Assembly (NCBI GenBank): GCA_029263335.1
Contig: JAJCXS010000071.1
Coordinates: 1-34,826 of the forward strand
DNA: 34,826 nucleotides
Direction of reading: 5' to 3'
Source: Acidobacteriota bacterium
GTDB taxonomy: Bacteria > Acidobacteriota > UBA890 > WLXD01
The position numbers and the translations under genes were made by a program. The notes under the pieces are model-generated. The model was not told where the DNA came from. It worked only from the letters and a program-made list of their open reading frames with translations, and did not search any database. Shown here in pieces: positions 6,132 to 14,500 of this stretch (its first letter is position 1; each line of letters opens with the position of its first letter).

Positions 6132-8999
6132 ATGACCCACGACGAACAACGAATGGACACGCTGCAGGTGGCGGGGCTGATTGCCCTCGCCGGCGCGTTG
6201 CTGTTCCTTGGCGTGATCTCGTTCACCAACCAGTTGAGCTGGCGCGAGCCAACCGACGGCGTGATCTGGGAGCAGCAAGGGGCCGACGTGGTGGCCGCCA
6301 GCGTCGAGTCCGACGGGCCCGGCGCCGACGCCGGAATCCGCAGCGGCGATGTCCTGATTGCAGTCGACGGCCAGCGGCCGGTCAATCCCGACGTTGTCGA
6401 CGTGATGCTGTTCCAGCGTGACGTGGACGAGCGGATGAACCTGACGATCGATCGCGCCGGCCGCGACATCGAAGTAGATCTGATCGTCGGCGGTGTTGAC
6501 GATCTTGACGTTCGGGCGACCCTGTACCTGGCGTTTGTTGGACTCGCCTTTCTGATCGCCGGCGTTTTCGCGGTGCTGCGCAACCCCGAAGGGCCGAGCC
6601 GGCGCTTCCTAGTGCTTGCCGTGGCGTTCTACGCGCTGTTCGCGTTGTCGCCAACGACGCGAGTGACCGACCCCTGGCACACCACGCTGTTCTGGCTCGA
6701 CCAGATTGCTCGCGACCTGGCGCCAGCTTTGTTTCTCTACTTTGCTCTGACGTTCCCGAAACCCAAAGAGGAGCTCGAGGAGGCCCGCCGCGCCGTCACG
6801 ATGTTGGTCTTCGGCCCGGGGCTGCTCCTGCTCGCGGTGAATCTCTTTGCTCAGTACGGCGCCCATCGGTTTGGCATCAGCCAGCTCGGCGCCCAGCGCG
6901 TGTTCGAGGCAGGTGCTCGCCTGGAGCTCGTTTATTTTGCCGCCTCGATTGCCCTTGGCATCCTGGCGTTCGCCCACACGATTGCCCACACCACCAACGC
7001 GATGGAGCGTATGCGCCTGCGGTGGCTCGTCGGCGGCGTCGCCGTTGGTGCGCTCCCGTTAGTCGTGTTCTACGTGCCCATGCAGTTGCTCGGGGCCAGT
7101 AACCCTGCCCTGGTCAACGTGCTGGTATTGCCGCTGTTGTTGGTGCCGCTTTCGTTCGCCTACGCCGCGGTCGGGTTCCGGCTCTGGGATGTCGAAGTCA
7201 TCCTCAAGGGCGCGATTACCTATGCGATTACCATCGCGTTGGCGTTGGGCGTCTACTTCACCACGCAGTGGGCGCTCGCGAGTACCCTCGGGCCGGACGA
7301 CAACCTGGTGCAGACGGCGGCGCTCATCGCCACGCTGATTGTGGCTCTGGGCTTCGCCCCTCTACGCGACAAGCTCCTCGACGTCGCCGACCGCATCTAC
7401 TACCGCGATGCCTATCGCGGCCGCCGCACGCTCATGGACTTCGGCCGCGAGCTGAACGGCGAGACGGACCTGGCCAACGTCGTCAGCCTTTTGGTGCAGC
7501 GTGTCCGCGAGACGATGCGGGTCGGGCGGGTGGCGGTGCTGCTTCGCATCGAGGCCACCGACAACCTACGCATCGTTCCCGCCGATGGTCACCTTTCCAG
7601 CGGCCCGGCCCTGTCGTCGAACTTCTCCCAGTTCGTGGCCGGTGCTCTGGTAAAACGGCCGTACCTGTTCATAGATGACCTCGACGCCATGCTCGAGGAG
7701 TACCCGGCCGACCGTGAGGTGCTGGAGGCCGAGGATCTCGCCTACTTCCTGCCACTCGACGTGAAGGGCGACATCATCGGTGTGCTGGCGATTGGCCGCC
7801 GCCTCTCCGGCGATTTTCTGTCTACCGACGATCTCAAGGTGTTGCAGCCGCTCGCCGCTCACCTGGCGCTGGCCGTGGACAACGCCCTGCTGTACCGAGA
7901 AGTACGCCGTCGTGCCACGGAACTCGAACAGCTCAAGGAGTACAGCGAGAACATCGTCGAGAGCATCACCGCTGGCGTCATGGTTCTCGATGCTGGTGGC
8001 CACGTGCAATCGTGGAACCGGGCCCTGGCCGACCTGCACTCTCTGGAACCAGAACAGGCGACAGGGCACACGGTCGAAGAGCTGTTCTCTCCTGGCTTCT
8101 GCAAGGTTCTCGGCGAGGCTCGCGAGAAAGTCCGCCGCGGTTTTGAACCGCTGACTTCCGCGTATCGCATCCCGATGCGTACTCAAGACGGCGAAGATCG
8201 CGTGGTCACTCTGTCGGTTGCACCGCTCGTTGGTGAGGAAGGCGAGGAGGGAACGGTCGTCATCATCGATGATGTAACCGAGCGGACCGAGATGGAATCA
8301 CAGCTGCGTCAGGCCGAGAAACTCACTTCGGTGGGGCTGCTCGCGGCCGGCGTGGCTCACGAGGTCAACACTCCGCTCGCGGGGATCTCTGCCTACGTGC
8401 AGATGCTGCAGCGCAAGTTGCCCGACACTGATCCGCGCGGCGCGATTCTCGAAAAGATCGAGAAGCAGACCTTCCGCGCGTCGCGAATCGTCAACAGTTT
8501 GCTGAATTTCTCGCGCCAGGAGACAGGCGACTTCCGCCGCGTCGATCTGAACAGTGTCGTCGACGAAACGCTGGCGTTGGCGGAAATTCAGCTGCGCAAA
8601 CGACAGATCGAGGTCTCGACCACGCTCGATGACGACGTTCCGGTGCAGGGCGATCCGATCAAGCTGCAGCAGGTGCTGATGAACCTGTTGCTGAACGCCC
8701 GCGATGCGATGCCGCAGGGTGGCTCGGTGAGCATTAGCACGGCCCGCCACAACGGCAGCGCCGTACTGCAGGTTCGGGACAGTGGCACGGGCATCGACGC
8801 CGAGGCCATCGACAAGGTCTACGACCCGTTCTTCACCACGAAGGGTATTGGCAAGGGCACCGGACTCGGTCTGTCGGTGTCCTACGGCATCATCCAGGAG
8901 CATCACGGCTCGATCACCGTCGACAGCGTTCCTGGCGAAGGCACCGTTTTTCGCATCAGCCTGCCGGCGTTCGTCGCTACACAGGCCGCCGCCGGTTAG
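6132..8999 (+). CDS. Membrane histidine kinase: TM-PDZ-multi-TM-GAF-PAS-HisKA-HATPase (NtrB-like)
   Basis: This 955-residue sensor kinase has, in order: a transmembrane helix at about 12-31; a PDZ-like domain at about 45-120 (ADAGIRSGDVLIAVDGQ); about eight to nine hydrophobic helices at about 130-430; a GAF domain at about 445-590; a PAS domain at about 604-720 (ITAGVMVLDAGGHVQSWN); a HisKA domain with phospho-acceptor His743 (GVAHEVNTPLAGI); and a HATPase domain with N box (NLLLNARDAMPQGG), G1 (DSGTGID) and G2 (GKGTGLGLSVS). It should autophosphorylate and pass phosphate to the regulator encoded immediately downstream. The PDZ between the first helix and the membrane bundle probably lies outside the cytoplasm and could bind exposed peptide ends. 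The signal is unknown. The start is the ATG at 6132; an ATG at 6153 is possible. Transcription probably comes from the sigma-54 promoter at 6057. Confidence 0.93.
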   Translation: MTHDEQRMDTLQVAGLIALAGALLFLGVISFTNQLSWREPTDGVIWEQQGADVVAASVESDGPGADAGIRSGDVLIAVDGQRPVNPDVVDVMLFQRDVDERMNLTIDRAGRDIEVDLIVGGVDDLDVRATLYLAFVGLAFLIAGVFAVLRNPEGPSRRFLVLAVAFYALFALSPTTRVTDPWHTTLFWLDQIARDLAPALFLYFALTFPKPKEELEEARRAVTMLVFGPGLLLLAVNLFAQYGAHRFGISQLGAQRVFEAGARLELVYFAASIALGILAFAHTIAHTTNAMERMRLRWLVGGVAVGALPLVVFYVPMQLLGASNPALVNVLVLPLLLVPLSFAYAAVGFRLWDVEVILKGAITYAITIALALGVYFTTQWALASTLGPDDNLVQTAALIATLIVALGFAPLRDKLLDVADRIYYRDAYRGRRTLMDFGRELNGETDLANVVSLLVQRVRETMRVGRVAVLLRIEATDNLRIVPADGHLSSGPALSSNFSQFVAGALVKRPYLFIDDLDAMLEEYPADREVLEAEDLAYFLPLDVKGDIIGVLAIGRRLSGDFLSTDDLKVLQPLAAHLALAVDNALLYREVRRRATELEQLKEYSENIVESITAGVMVLDAGGHVQSWNRALADLHSLEPEQATGHTVEELFSPGFCKVLGEAREKVRRGFEPLTSAYRIPMRTQDGEDRVVTLSVAPLVGEEGEEGTVVIIDDVTERTEMESQLRQAEKLTSVGLLAAGVAHEVNTPLAGISAYVQMLQRKLPDTDPRGAILEKIEKQTFRASRIVNSLLNFSRQETGDFRRVDLNSVVDETLALAEIQLRKRQIEVSTTLDDDVPVQGDPIKLQQVLMNLLLNARDAMPQGGSVSISTARHNGSAVLQVRDSGTGIDAEAIDKVYDPFFTTKGIGKGTGLGLSVSYGIIQEHHGSITVDSVPGEGTVFRISLPAFVATQAAAG

Positions 9000-9070
9000 C
9001 GGTCGGCGCTTAGAAGTACTACCCCACGGGCCGTCAGCCCTGCTGCTTGGCTGAGGCCGCGAGAGAAGAC

Positions 9071-10468
9071 TTGGCGAATACGAAGACCATTCTCGTCATC
9101 GACGACGAAGCGATCATGCGGGAGACGCTCTCCGACTTCCTGCACGATGAAGGCTTCCAGGTGGACGTTGCGTCCTCCGGTGAGGAAGGCCTCGAACTGG
9201 CGAAGGCGAAGCCCTACGACTGTGCCATCGTCGATTTGATGATGCCGGGGATGGACGGCGTCCAGACCACGCGCGCACTCAAAGAGCACGACAGCACGCT
9301 GCCGGTGATCATGATTACCGCCTACGCATCGGTGGAATCGGCCGTCGATGCGATGAAGCAGGGCGCTCACGAGTACATCACCAAGCCGTTCAAGATCGAT
9401 GAGGTGCTTCTCGTTATCGAGAGTGCCATCCGCCAGCGCGATCTGGAACTTGAAGTGCGGAGCCTGCGCCGGGCGTTACGTGAGAAGTACCGCTTCGAGA
9501 ACATCATCGGCAAGAACCGCAAGATGCAGGAGGTCTACGCCCTCATCTCGCAGGCGGCCCCTTCGCGTTCGACGATTCTCATCCTCGGGGATAGCGGCAC
9601 CGGCAAGGAGTTGGTGGCCAAGGCGATTCACGCCAACAGCACGCGCGCCGACAACGCCTTCGTCACGGTCAACTCCGGCGCGATGTCGTCGGAGCTTCTC
9701 GAGAGCAACCTGTTCGGCCACGAGAAAGGTTCGTTCACGGGTGCGGTGAGCAGCAAGAAGGGCCTTTTCGAGGTGGCGGACGGCGGTACGATCTTCCTCG
9801 ACGAGATTGCCAACGTTGCTCTCGATGTTCAGGCCAAGCTGCTGCGCGTGATTCAGGAGCGCGAATTCATGCGCGTCGGCGGCCTCGAGAACATCAAGAC
9901 GGACGTGCGCATCATCTCGGCAACCAACGTGGACCTGCGACGTAAGGTGGCTGATGGTGAGTTCCGCGAGGATCTCTACTACCGTCTCAACGTGATCACC
10001 TTGTCGCTACCACCACTGTGCGATCGGGCCGACGATATTCCTCTCCTGACCCAGCACTTCCTCGACAAGTACGCCGAAGAGAACGGCCGACAAGGTCTCG
10101 CGATGAGCGAGGAGGCCGTCGACGTGCTCAAGGCGTACCAGTGGCCGGGCAATGTCCGCGAGCTCGAGAACGCGGTGGAGCGCGCCGTCGTTCTGGCCCC
10201 TGTCGACGGCCACATCGGCGCCAGCCTGGTGCGTGAGTACATCGACCCGGAGCCACTCGATGGCGCTGCCTTGCCCCACCTGATGCTAGGCACGGCGCCC
10301 CTGCGCGGCATGGTCGAGGAATTCGAGAAGCGACTGATTCTGCGCGCCCTCGAACAAACGGAGTGGGTGCAGAAAGACGCCGCGGTCCTGCTCGACGTGA
10401 AGCCGACTACGCTGAACGAGAAGATCAAACGTTACGGCATCCGAGCGGTGGTCAAGGAACACGCTTAG
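9071..10468 (+). CDS. NtrC-family sigma-54-dependent response regulator
   Basis: The 465-residue protein has three domains. A receiver domain spans about 1-120 with phospho-acceptor Asp55 (AIVDLMMPGMDG). An AAA+ sigma-54 activation domain spans about 140-370 with Walker A (GDSGTGKE, 173-180), the sigma-54 loop GSFTGA (220-225, a variant of GAFTGA) and Walker B (TIFLDEI). A Fis-type helix-turn-helix is at the C terminus (KDAAVLLDVKPTTLNEKIK). It activates sigma-54 promoters after phosphorylation by the kinase encoded 71 bases upstream. I chose the TTG at 9071 because it follows a GAGAGAAG purine run and places the receiver at the usual distance from the N terminus; another TTG at 9047 lacks such a site. 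Palindromic element E2 begins 7 bases after the stop codon. Confidence 0.95.
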   Translation: MANTKTILVIDDEAIMRETLSDFLHDEGFQVDVASSGEEGLELAKAKPYDCAIVDLMMPGMDGVQTTRALKEHDSTLPVIMITAYASVESAVDAMKQGAHEYITKPFKIDEVLLVIESAIRQRDLELEVRSLRRALREKYRFENIIGKNRKMQEVYALISQAAPSRSTILILGDSGTGKELVAKAIHANSTRADNAFVTVNSGAMSSELLESNLFGHEKGSFTGAVSSKKGLFEVADGGTIFLDEIANVALDVQAKLLRVIQEREFMRVGGLENIKTDVRIISATNVDLRRKVADGEFREDLYYRLNVITLSLPPLCDRADDIPLLTQHFLDKYAEENGRQGLAMSEEAVDVLKAYQWPGNVRELENAVERAVVLAPVDGHIGASLVREYIDPEPLDGAALPHLMLGTAPLRGMVEEFEKRLILRALEQTEWVQKDAAVLLDVKPTTLNEKIKRYGIRAVVKEHA

Positions 10469-10475
10469 GCGCTTG

Positions 10476-10618
10476 GGAGCGGGCGGCGCCCCACTACTCT
10501 CCAGGGGCGGTGACCGTTCGTGAGTTGCTCGGTCTGCCGTGCCCTCGCGTCTTGGCCGAAGACTCTTCAGCGCAGTGCAGGCGATGCCCCTGGAGAGTAG
10601 TGGGGCGCCGCCCGCTCC
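10476..10618 (+). repeat. Palindromic element copy 2 (E2), 3' of the NtrC-like gene
   Basis: Arms 10476-10508 and 10586-10618 form a perfect 33-bp inverted repeat around a 77-nt core (10509-10585). On the plus strand, the sense strand of the regulator gene, the core starts GGTGACCG, contains CTCGCGTCTTGGCCGAAGAC (a possible inner hairpin, GTCTT with AAGAC) and ends TGCAGGCGAT. The core matches the elements at 1119-1267 and 10796-10929, but the arms do not. It begins 7 bases after the stop codon at 10468. No T-run follows the stem. Confidence 0.9.
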
Positions 10619-10664
10619 AGTGACTTGCGGGGTTCTTGGCTACCGGGATTCCTTTCGAACGCCT

Positions 10665-10761
10665 GAGCTTCGGCGTGGGCCGGTAAGGTTGTCGCGGTCT
10701 TTCGAGACGCGAAACGTTCGCTCCGCCACCGGCATCGGCGCCCGGCCGCACGCCGACGCTC
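10665..10761. repeat. Imperfect palindrome between elements E2 and E3
   Basis: Bases 10665-10683 pair with 10742-10761 at 18 positions, with one mismatch and one bulge. The 58-base interior holds a smaller hairpin with a TTCG loop (about 10693-10711). It lacks the core shared by E1-E3, so it is either a different structure or a fully decayed relative. Confidence 0.6.
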
Positions 10762-10795
10762 CGCAGTCACGCCCGGTCACACTCAGGTGTCGCCA

Positions 10796-10929
10796 GGGCG
10801 GAGGGGATGTCCCTCTTACGCGGCATCGCCTGCAGTGAGCCAAAGAGTCTTCGGCCAAGACGCGAGAGCACGGACGTCTGCCTGGGCAATAGCGGCGACC
10901 GCCGCGAAAGAGGGACATCCCCTCCGCCC
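10796..10929 (-). repeat. Palindromic element copy 3 (E3), 3' of the DUF5916 gene
   Basis: Arms 10796-10824 and 10901-10929 pair perfectly over 22 bp, then have one A-A mismatch, then pair over 6 more. They enclose a 76-nt core (10825-10900). On the minus strand, sense for the neighbouring gene, the core starts GGTCGCCG, contains CTCGCGTCTTGGCCGAAGAC and ends TGCAGGCGAT, as in the other two copies. The arms share no sequence with the arms of E1 or E2. The element lies 10 bases beyond the stop codon of the gene ending at 10940. Confidence 0.9.
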
Positions 10930-10939
10930 AGTCCTACAC

Positions 10940-13234
10940 CTAAAGCATGAACAGGTACGTGAACTTCAGAATGATCGCCCGATCCGCCGGCAGCGTGCCG
11001 TGGCCCGTTTCCCATTCCTGGTTGTAGACCAGGAACAGATCGGCGCCCGGTCGGTAGATCCAGTTGAAGCGCGAGTTGAGGCTCAGCAGGTCGTCCGAGT
11101 CGTTGTACTGGGCGAAGGTGTTCCAGAACAGGTTCGGGCTCAGGGCCACGTTTACTCGCTGGCGCAGCGTGTTTACGGTGAACTCGCCTGCCGGCAGGGT
11201 GACGTCGTTGTACGACCAGTCGGTGTTCAGGCTCAGGTGCTTGCTGGCGCGCACGGTGAGGCCGTTGGTTCCCTGCAGGCGGTTGCCGTTGTAGAAACCG
11301 CCGGTTGTCCAGAAGCCGAAGTAGGAGACTGGGCGGCTGCTGTCGGTACGCAGAAAGATGCCGACGGTCGTCCAGTTGTAGCGGCCCGGCTCGATGAAGA
11401 TGCCCGGCTGAATCTCGAAGCGAGCGTCGAGCCGATCGAAGTTGTGATCGCCGAAGAACGTAGCTCGATCGCCGGAGAGCAGGTCGAAGCCGAAGAAGCG
11501 CAGCGTCGCGCTGACGCTCTCGAGTTGGCCGTCGTTGTCGAGGGTGTAGGTGCCGCGATGCGCGAAGCTGAGATTGCGCACGCCGAGGTCGTTGCTCGGC
11601 CGTGGTTCGAAGTTGATGTTGTAGCTGTACTGGCTGATGCCCCGGCGTCGCAGGAATCCCATTTCCGGGTCGAAGTCGTCGCTGATGCGAGTGAGCCCGG
11701 CGCTGGCCTGCAAGATGCTGCCACGGTAGTTGAAGCCCGCGCTGCCCGCCCAGCCGGAACCCTCAACGCCGGCGCTGCGGCTGGTGGCGAACGACCCGTT
11801 GAAGTTGATCCGCTGGCTCGGGTTGATGTCGGTGTCGATGCCGAAGACCCGGTTCCAGTCATTGCCGCCCGTCTGCCGATTGGTGAACATGCCACCCACG
11901 AACGAGCGGGCGCCGAAGTTGCGTTTTAGTCGCGCGACGCCCCAGTTGGTTGAGCGCACGCCGATGTCTTCGATCGAGTCGGTCTGTACATCGAGCAGAC
12001 CCCAGTTCCAGCCACCAGACCGGCCGGTGAAACGGCCGCCGGCGAGGATCGGCACGATGGCGCCTTCGCCAATGCCGATGTTGCGCGAGTGGAACATACG
12101 CCACAGCGGACCGCCGCGGTTGGTGCCGCCCGCCGCACTGGTGTTGGCGAACTCGAAAATGCCCGCGTTCTCCAGGAAGAACTCTCGTTTCTCGGGGAAG
12201 AACAGTGAGAAACGCGTCAGGTTGACCTGCTGGTCGTCCACTTCGACCTGGGCAAAATCGGTGTTCGCCGTGAGATCGAGCGTCATCGAGTTCGAGATAC
12301 CCCAGCGCAGCAGATCGAGGCCGGCGTCGAGTTCGGTCTCGGCCTCGCTCATCGGGTCGCGATAGTCGCGGGCGGCGGTGCCGGAGCCAAAGGGCTTGAT
12401 GCGAAGGTTCAGCCCGGGCTCCAGTCCCTGCATGCCAATCAGGTCGCCGGCCAGCGATACCCGCAGCAGATCGGCGTCGAGGTCGATCGGCGCCCAGTGA
12501 ACCTCTTCGTTCTTGCGACGAATCAGTCGCCGGATGTTCACACCCCAGGTATCGGTGTTGGGATCGAACCGCAGGGTCGAGAACGGCACCACAAGCTCGG
12601 CCGACCACCCTTCCGGGGTGCGGCGCGCGGCCGCGTTCCAGACACCGTCCCATTCGAAATTGGCGTTGCTCTCGTTCTCGATCAGCGCGTCGGCGCGAGC
12701 CCCGTTGGGGTTGGTCTCGAAGTAGAAGCCGTTGCGGCCATCCAGAAACGTATCGAGGATGACGCCGATCGAATCGTCGTCGCGGTACGCACCCGCGTTG
12801 CCTCCGAAACCCCCGAAGCTGCCCTCGCCGTCGCGCTGCATCTCCTTGGCGACGACGGCGCTCGGCTCGCTGTCGAACGCCATGATGCCGATGTAGAAGT
12901 TCTTGTCGTCGTACGCGAAGCGCACCTCGGTGCGCTCGGTCGCGGCGTCGCCCGGGTCGGGCTGCCGCTGCGTGAACCCGGTGGCGGGTAAGGCCTTCTG
13001 CCAGAAGGGCTCGTCCAGATAGCCGTCCATGCGCACGGGTTCGTCGATGATCAGCGCGCCGGTGGCCGGTGTCTCACGGGCTTGCTGGGCGCCCGCGGGT
13101 CCAGCAAGGGCGGCCAGCAGTAAGAGTGCCACCACGATGGCGCTACAGAGCCCCTGGCGTGAGCGCTGAGCCTGTGCTCGCGTGGACGGCGAGCGAACTC
13201 CGAGCGCACGGATTTCGACGTTTCTTCTTGGCAT
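10940..13234 (-). CDS. DUF5916 / CBM9-domain outer-membrane protein
   Basis: The 764-residue protein starts with a long signal peptide (hydrophobic core about 30-46, cleavage near AGAQQ). A family-9 carbohydrate-binding-like domain follows at about 60-230 (VRMDGYLDEPFWQKALPA, VRFAYDDKNFYIGIMAFDSE). After it comes a DUF5916 beta-barrel-type region (FSLFFPEKREFFLENAGIFEF). This domain pair is widespread in Bacteroidota and Acidobacteriota. It is predicted to sit in the outer membrane, but its biochemical role is not established. The C terminus (FTYLFML) is hydrophobic with a penultimate aromatic strand. I prefer the ATG at 13234, which gives a signal peptide; a GTG at 13273 extends it but neither has a clear ribosome site. 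It lies 66 bases after the kinase gene stop on the same strand, so it may share that transcript. Confidence 0.87.
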   Translation of the reverse strand: MPRRNVEIRALGVRSPSTRAQAQRSRQGLCSAIVVALLLLAALAGPAGAQQARETPATGALIIDEPVRMDGYLDEPFWQKALPATGFTQRQPDPGDAATERTEVRFAYDDKNFYIGIMAFDSEPSAVVAKEMQRDGEGSFGGFGGNAGAYRDDDSIGVILDTFLDGRNGFYFETNPNGARADALIENESNANFEWDGVWNAAARRTPEGWSAELVVPFSTLRFDPNTDTWGVNIRRLIRRKNEEVHWAPIDLDADLLRVSLAGDLIGMQGLEPGLNLRIKPFGSGTAARDYRDPMSEAETELDAGLDLLRWGISNSMTLDLTANTDFAQVEVDDQQVNLTRFSLFFPEKREFFLENAGIFEFANTSAAGGTNRGGPLWRMFHSRNIGIGEGAIVPILAGGRFTGRSGGWNWGLLDVQTDSIEDIGVRSTNWGVARLKRNFGARSFVGGMFTNRQTGGNDWNRVFGIDTDINPSQRINFNGSFATSRSAGVEGSGWAGSAGFNYRGSILQASAGLTRISDDFDPEMGFLRRRGISQYSYNINFEPRPSNDLGVRNLSFAHRGTYTLDNDGQLESVSATLRFFGFDLLSGDRATFFGDHNFDRLDARFEIQPGIFIEPGRYNWTTVGIFLRTDSSRPVSYFGFWTTGGFYNGNRLQGTNGLTVRASKHLSLNTDWSYNDVTLPAGEFTVNTLRQRVNVALSPNLFWNTFAQYNDSDDLLSLNSRFNWIYRPGADLFLVYNQEWETGHGTLPADRAIILKFTYLFML

Positions 13235-13300
13235 AGGAAAACCGGCAGTGGGGCAGTCGCCGAAGGCTAGCACTTTGGGCAGGGGCTGATCGTCGGGCGA

Positions 13301-13936
13301 TTAGCCCGCGCGTCGGGGGACGTACACGCGGCGTCCGGCCTCCATGGCATCGATCTGGGTCATGAGGTCTTCGAAGTCGGCGGAGTCCTTTACGAAATCA
13401 ATATCGGTCGTGTTGATCACCAGCAGCGGCGTGTCGTCGTATTGCAGATAGTAGTGAGCGTACGCCTCGGCCACCTGCGCCAGGTAATCGCGCGAGATAT
13501 TGCGCTCAGCATCCCGATCGCGCTTCTTCACCCGCTCCACCAGTACGTCGATGGAGCCCTGCAGGTAGACGATGAGGTCGGGCTTCGGCACCTGCGGCTC
13601 GAGCACCCCATAGAGCTTCTCGTAGAGGAGCAGCTCGCTGTCGGTGAGGGTGAGATGAGCGAACACGCGGTCCTTCTGCATGGTGAAGTCGGCCACGGTG
13701 AACCGTGAGAACAGATCGCTTTGCCCCGCTTCGGTGAGGATCTGATAGCGCGATAGCAGGAAGTACAGCTGTGCCTGGAACGCTGCGCCGGCCTGTTCCT
13801 TGTAGAAGGGCTCCAGAAACGGATTCTCTGGATCTTCGAGCATCTTGGTGGCGCCGAGGTGCTGCACCATGAGGTTGACCATGCTGGTCTTGCCGACGCC
13901 GATTGGACCGTCGAGAGCGATGTAGTTCTTCCGCAT
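13301..13936 (-). CDS. Deoxynucleoside kinase
   Basis: The 211-residue protein matches the bacterial deoxyguanosine/deoxyadenosine kinase family in length and motifs. The P-loop is GPIGVGKT (10-17). The middle has the substrate-side segment TVADFTMQKDRVFAHLTL, and an Arg-rich lid (KKRDRDAERNI) follows the strand PDLIVYLQ. It phosphorylates deoxynucleosides for nucleotide salvage in the cytoplasm; base preference cannot be told from sequence alone. Its ATG shares one base with the folK stop codon (TAATG), so the two are translationally coupled. This pairing of folK with a deoxynucleoside kinase is seen in other bacteria. Confidence 0.92.
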   Translation of the reverse strand: MRKNYIALDGPIGVGKTSMVNLMVQHLGATKMLEDPENPFLEPFYKEQAGAAFQAQLYFLLSRYQILTEAGQSDLFSRFTVADFTMQKDRVFAHLTLTDSELLLYEKLYGVLEPQVPKPDLIVYLQGSIDVLVERVKKRDRDAERNISRDYLAQVAEAYAHYYLQYDDTPLLVINTTDIDFVKDSADFEDLMTQIDAMEAGRRVYVPRRAG

Positions 13937-14469
13937 TAAGCTGGCGTCCAGTCGGGCTCGTGTCGAGGGGAGAGCGCGGCGGGCGCCGGGGCCAGCAGCC
14001 AGACCCGCTCGGGAGAGTGCAGTTCATCTCGTAAGGCTGCGATTGACCGCCCGGCCGTTGGGTGAACGAGGTTCATTGCGATCTCGGCGAGCGGGTTCAG
14101 CACGAAGCGGCGCTCACACATACGCGGGTGGGGAACCTGAAGCTCGGGATCGTCCATGACGCGGCCATCATAAAGCAGAACGTCGGCATCGAACGTGCGA
14201 GCCGAAAGTACGCCCGGCTGGCGGGTTCGACCGCAGCGCTGTTCCGCGGCCAGCGCCGCACGCAACAGCGCCTCGGGTGAGGGGGGGCGGGCGATGCGCA
14301 CGACACAGTTCACGAACCAGGGCAGGGTGTCGTCGCCGACCGGCTCGGACAGCCACAGCGACGAGCTGGCGTCGATATGGAGCCCCTCGTTCTGCAGCGC
14401 GGCGATACCGGCACGCAGCCAGGCACCACGATCTCCTCGGTTCGAACCCAGTCCCAGGTAGGCGTGCAT
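13936..14469 (-). CDS. folK: 2-amino-4-hydroxy-6-hydroxymethyldihydropteridine pyrophosphokinase
   Basis: The 177-residue protein has the HPPK signatures. YLGLGSNRGDR is at the N terminus, ARTFDADVLLYDGR corresponds to the family RxxDxDLLLY signature, and VPHPRMCERRFVLNPLAEI follows. It transfers pyrophosphate from ATP to the pterin in folate synthesis, just before dihydropteroate synthase. The length fits the family (about 160-180), with a short Pro-rich tail. It is the first gene of a minus-strand unit with the deoxynucleoside kinase and is divergent from the dehydrogenase at 14628, so the gap 14470-14627 should hold both promoters. Confidence 0.94.
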   Translation of the reverse strand: MHAYLGLGSNRGDRGAWLRAGIAALQNEGLHIDASSSLWLSEPVGDDTLPWFVNCVVRIARPPSPEALLRAALAAEQRCGRTRQPGVLSARTFDADVLLYDGRVMDDPELQVPHPRMCERRFVLNPLAEIAMNLVHPTAGRSIAALRDELHSPERVWLLAPAPAALSPRHEPDWTPA

Positions 14470-14500
14470 GGCACTTCGCTTGTTTGCGCTCCAACTTAGC

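Larger units (their letters stand above)
10469..10939. other. Repeat-filled convergent intergenic region
   Basis: This 471-base gap lies between the 3' ends of the regulator gene (plus) and the DUF5916 gene (minus). It is almost wholly palindromic: element E2 (10476-10618), an unrelated imperfect palindrome (10665-10761) and element E3 (10796-10929). Short frames here are broken by the repeats and do not look coding. Confidence 0.85.

Noticed and set aside
10476-10929. E1-E3 as integron attC sites, retron RNA or ordinary intrinsic terminators
   Set aside because: attC sites have conserved ends and variable middles, the opposite of this; no integrase or reverse transcriptase is near; no T-tract follows the stems.
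10787-11929. Plus-strand frame of 380 codons antisense to the DUF5916 gene
   Set aside because: It starts within element E3 and reads the complement of a well-supported barrel gene; Val/Ala/Glu-rich shadow composition.
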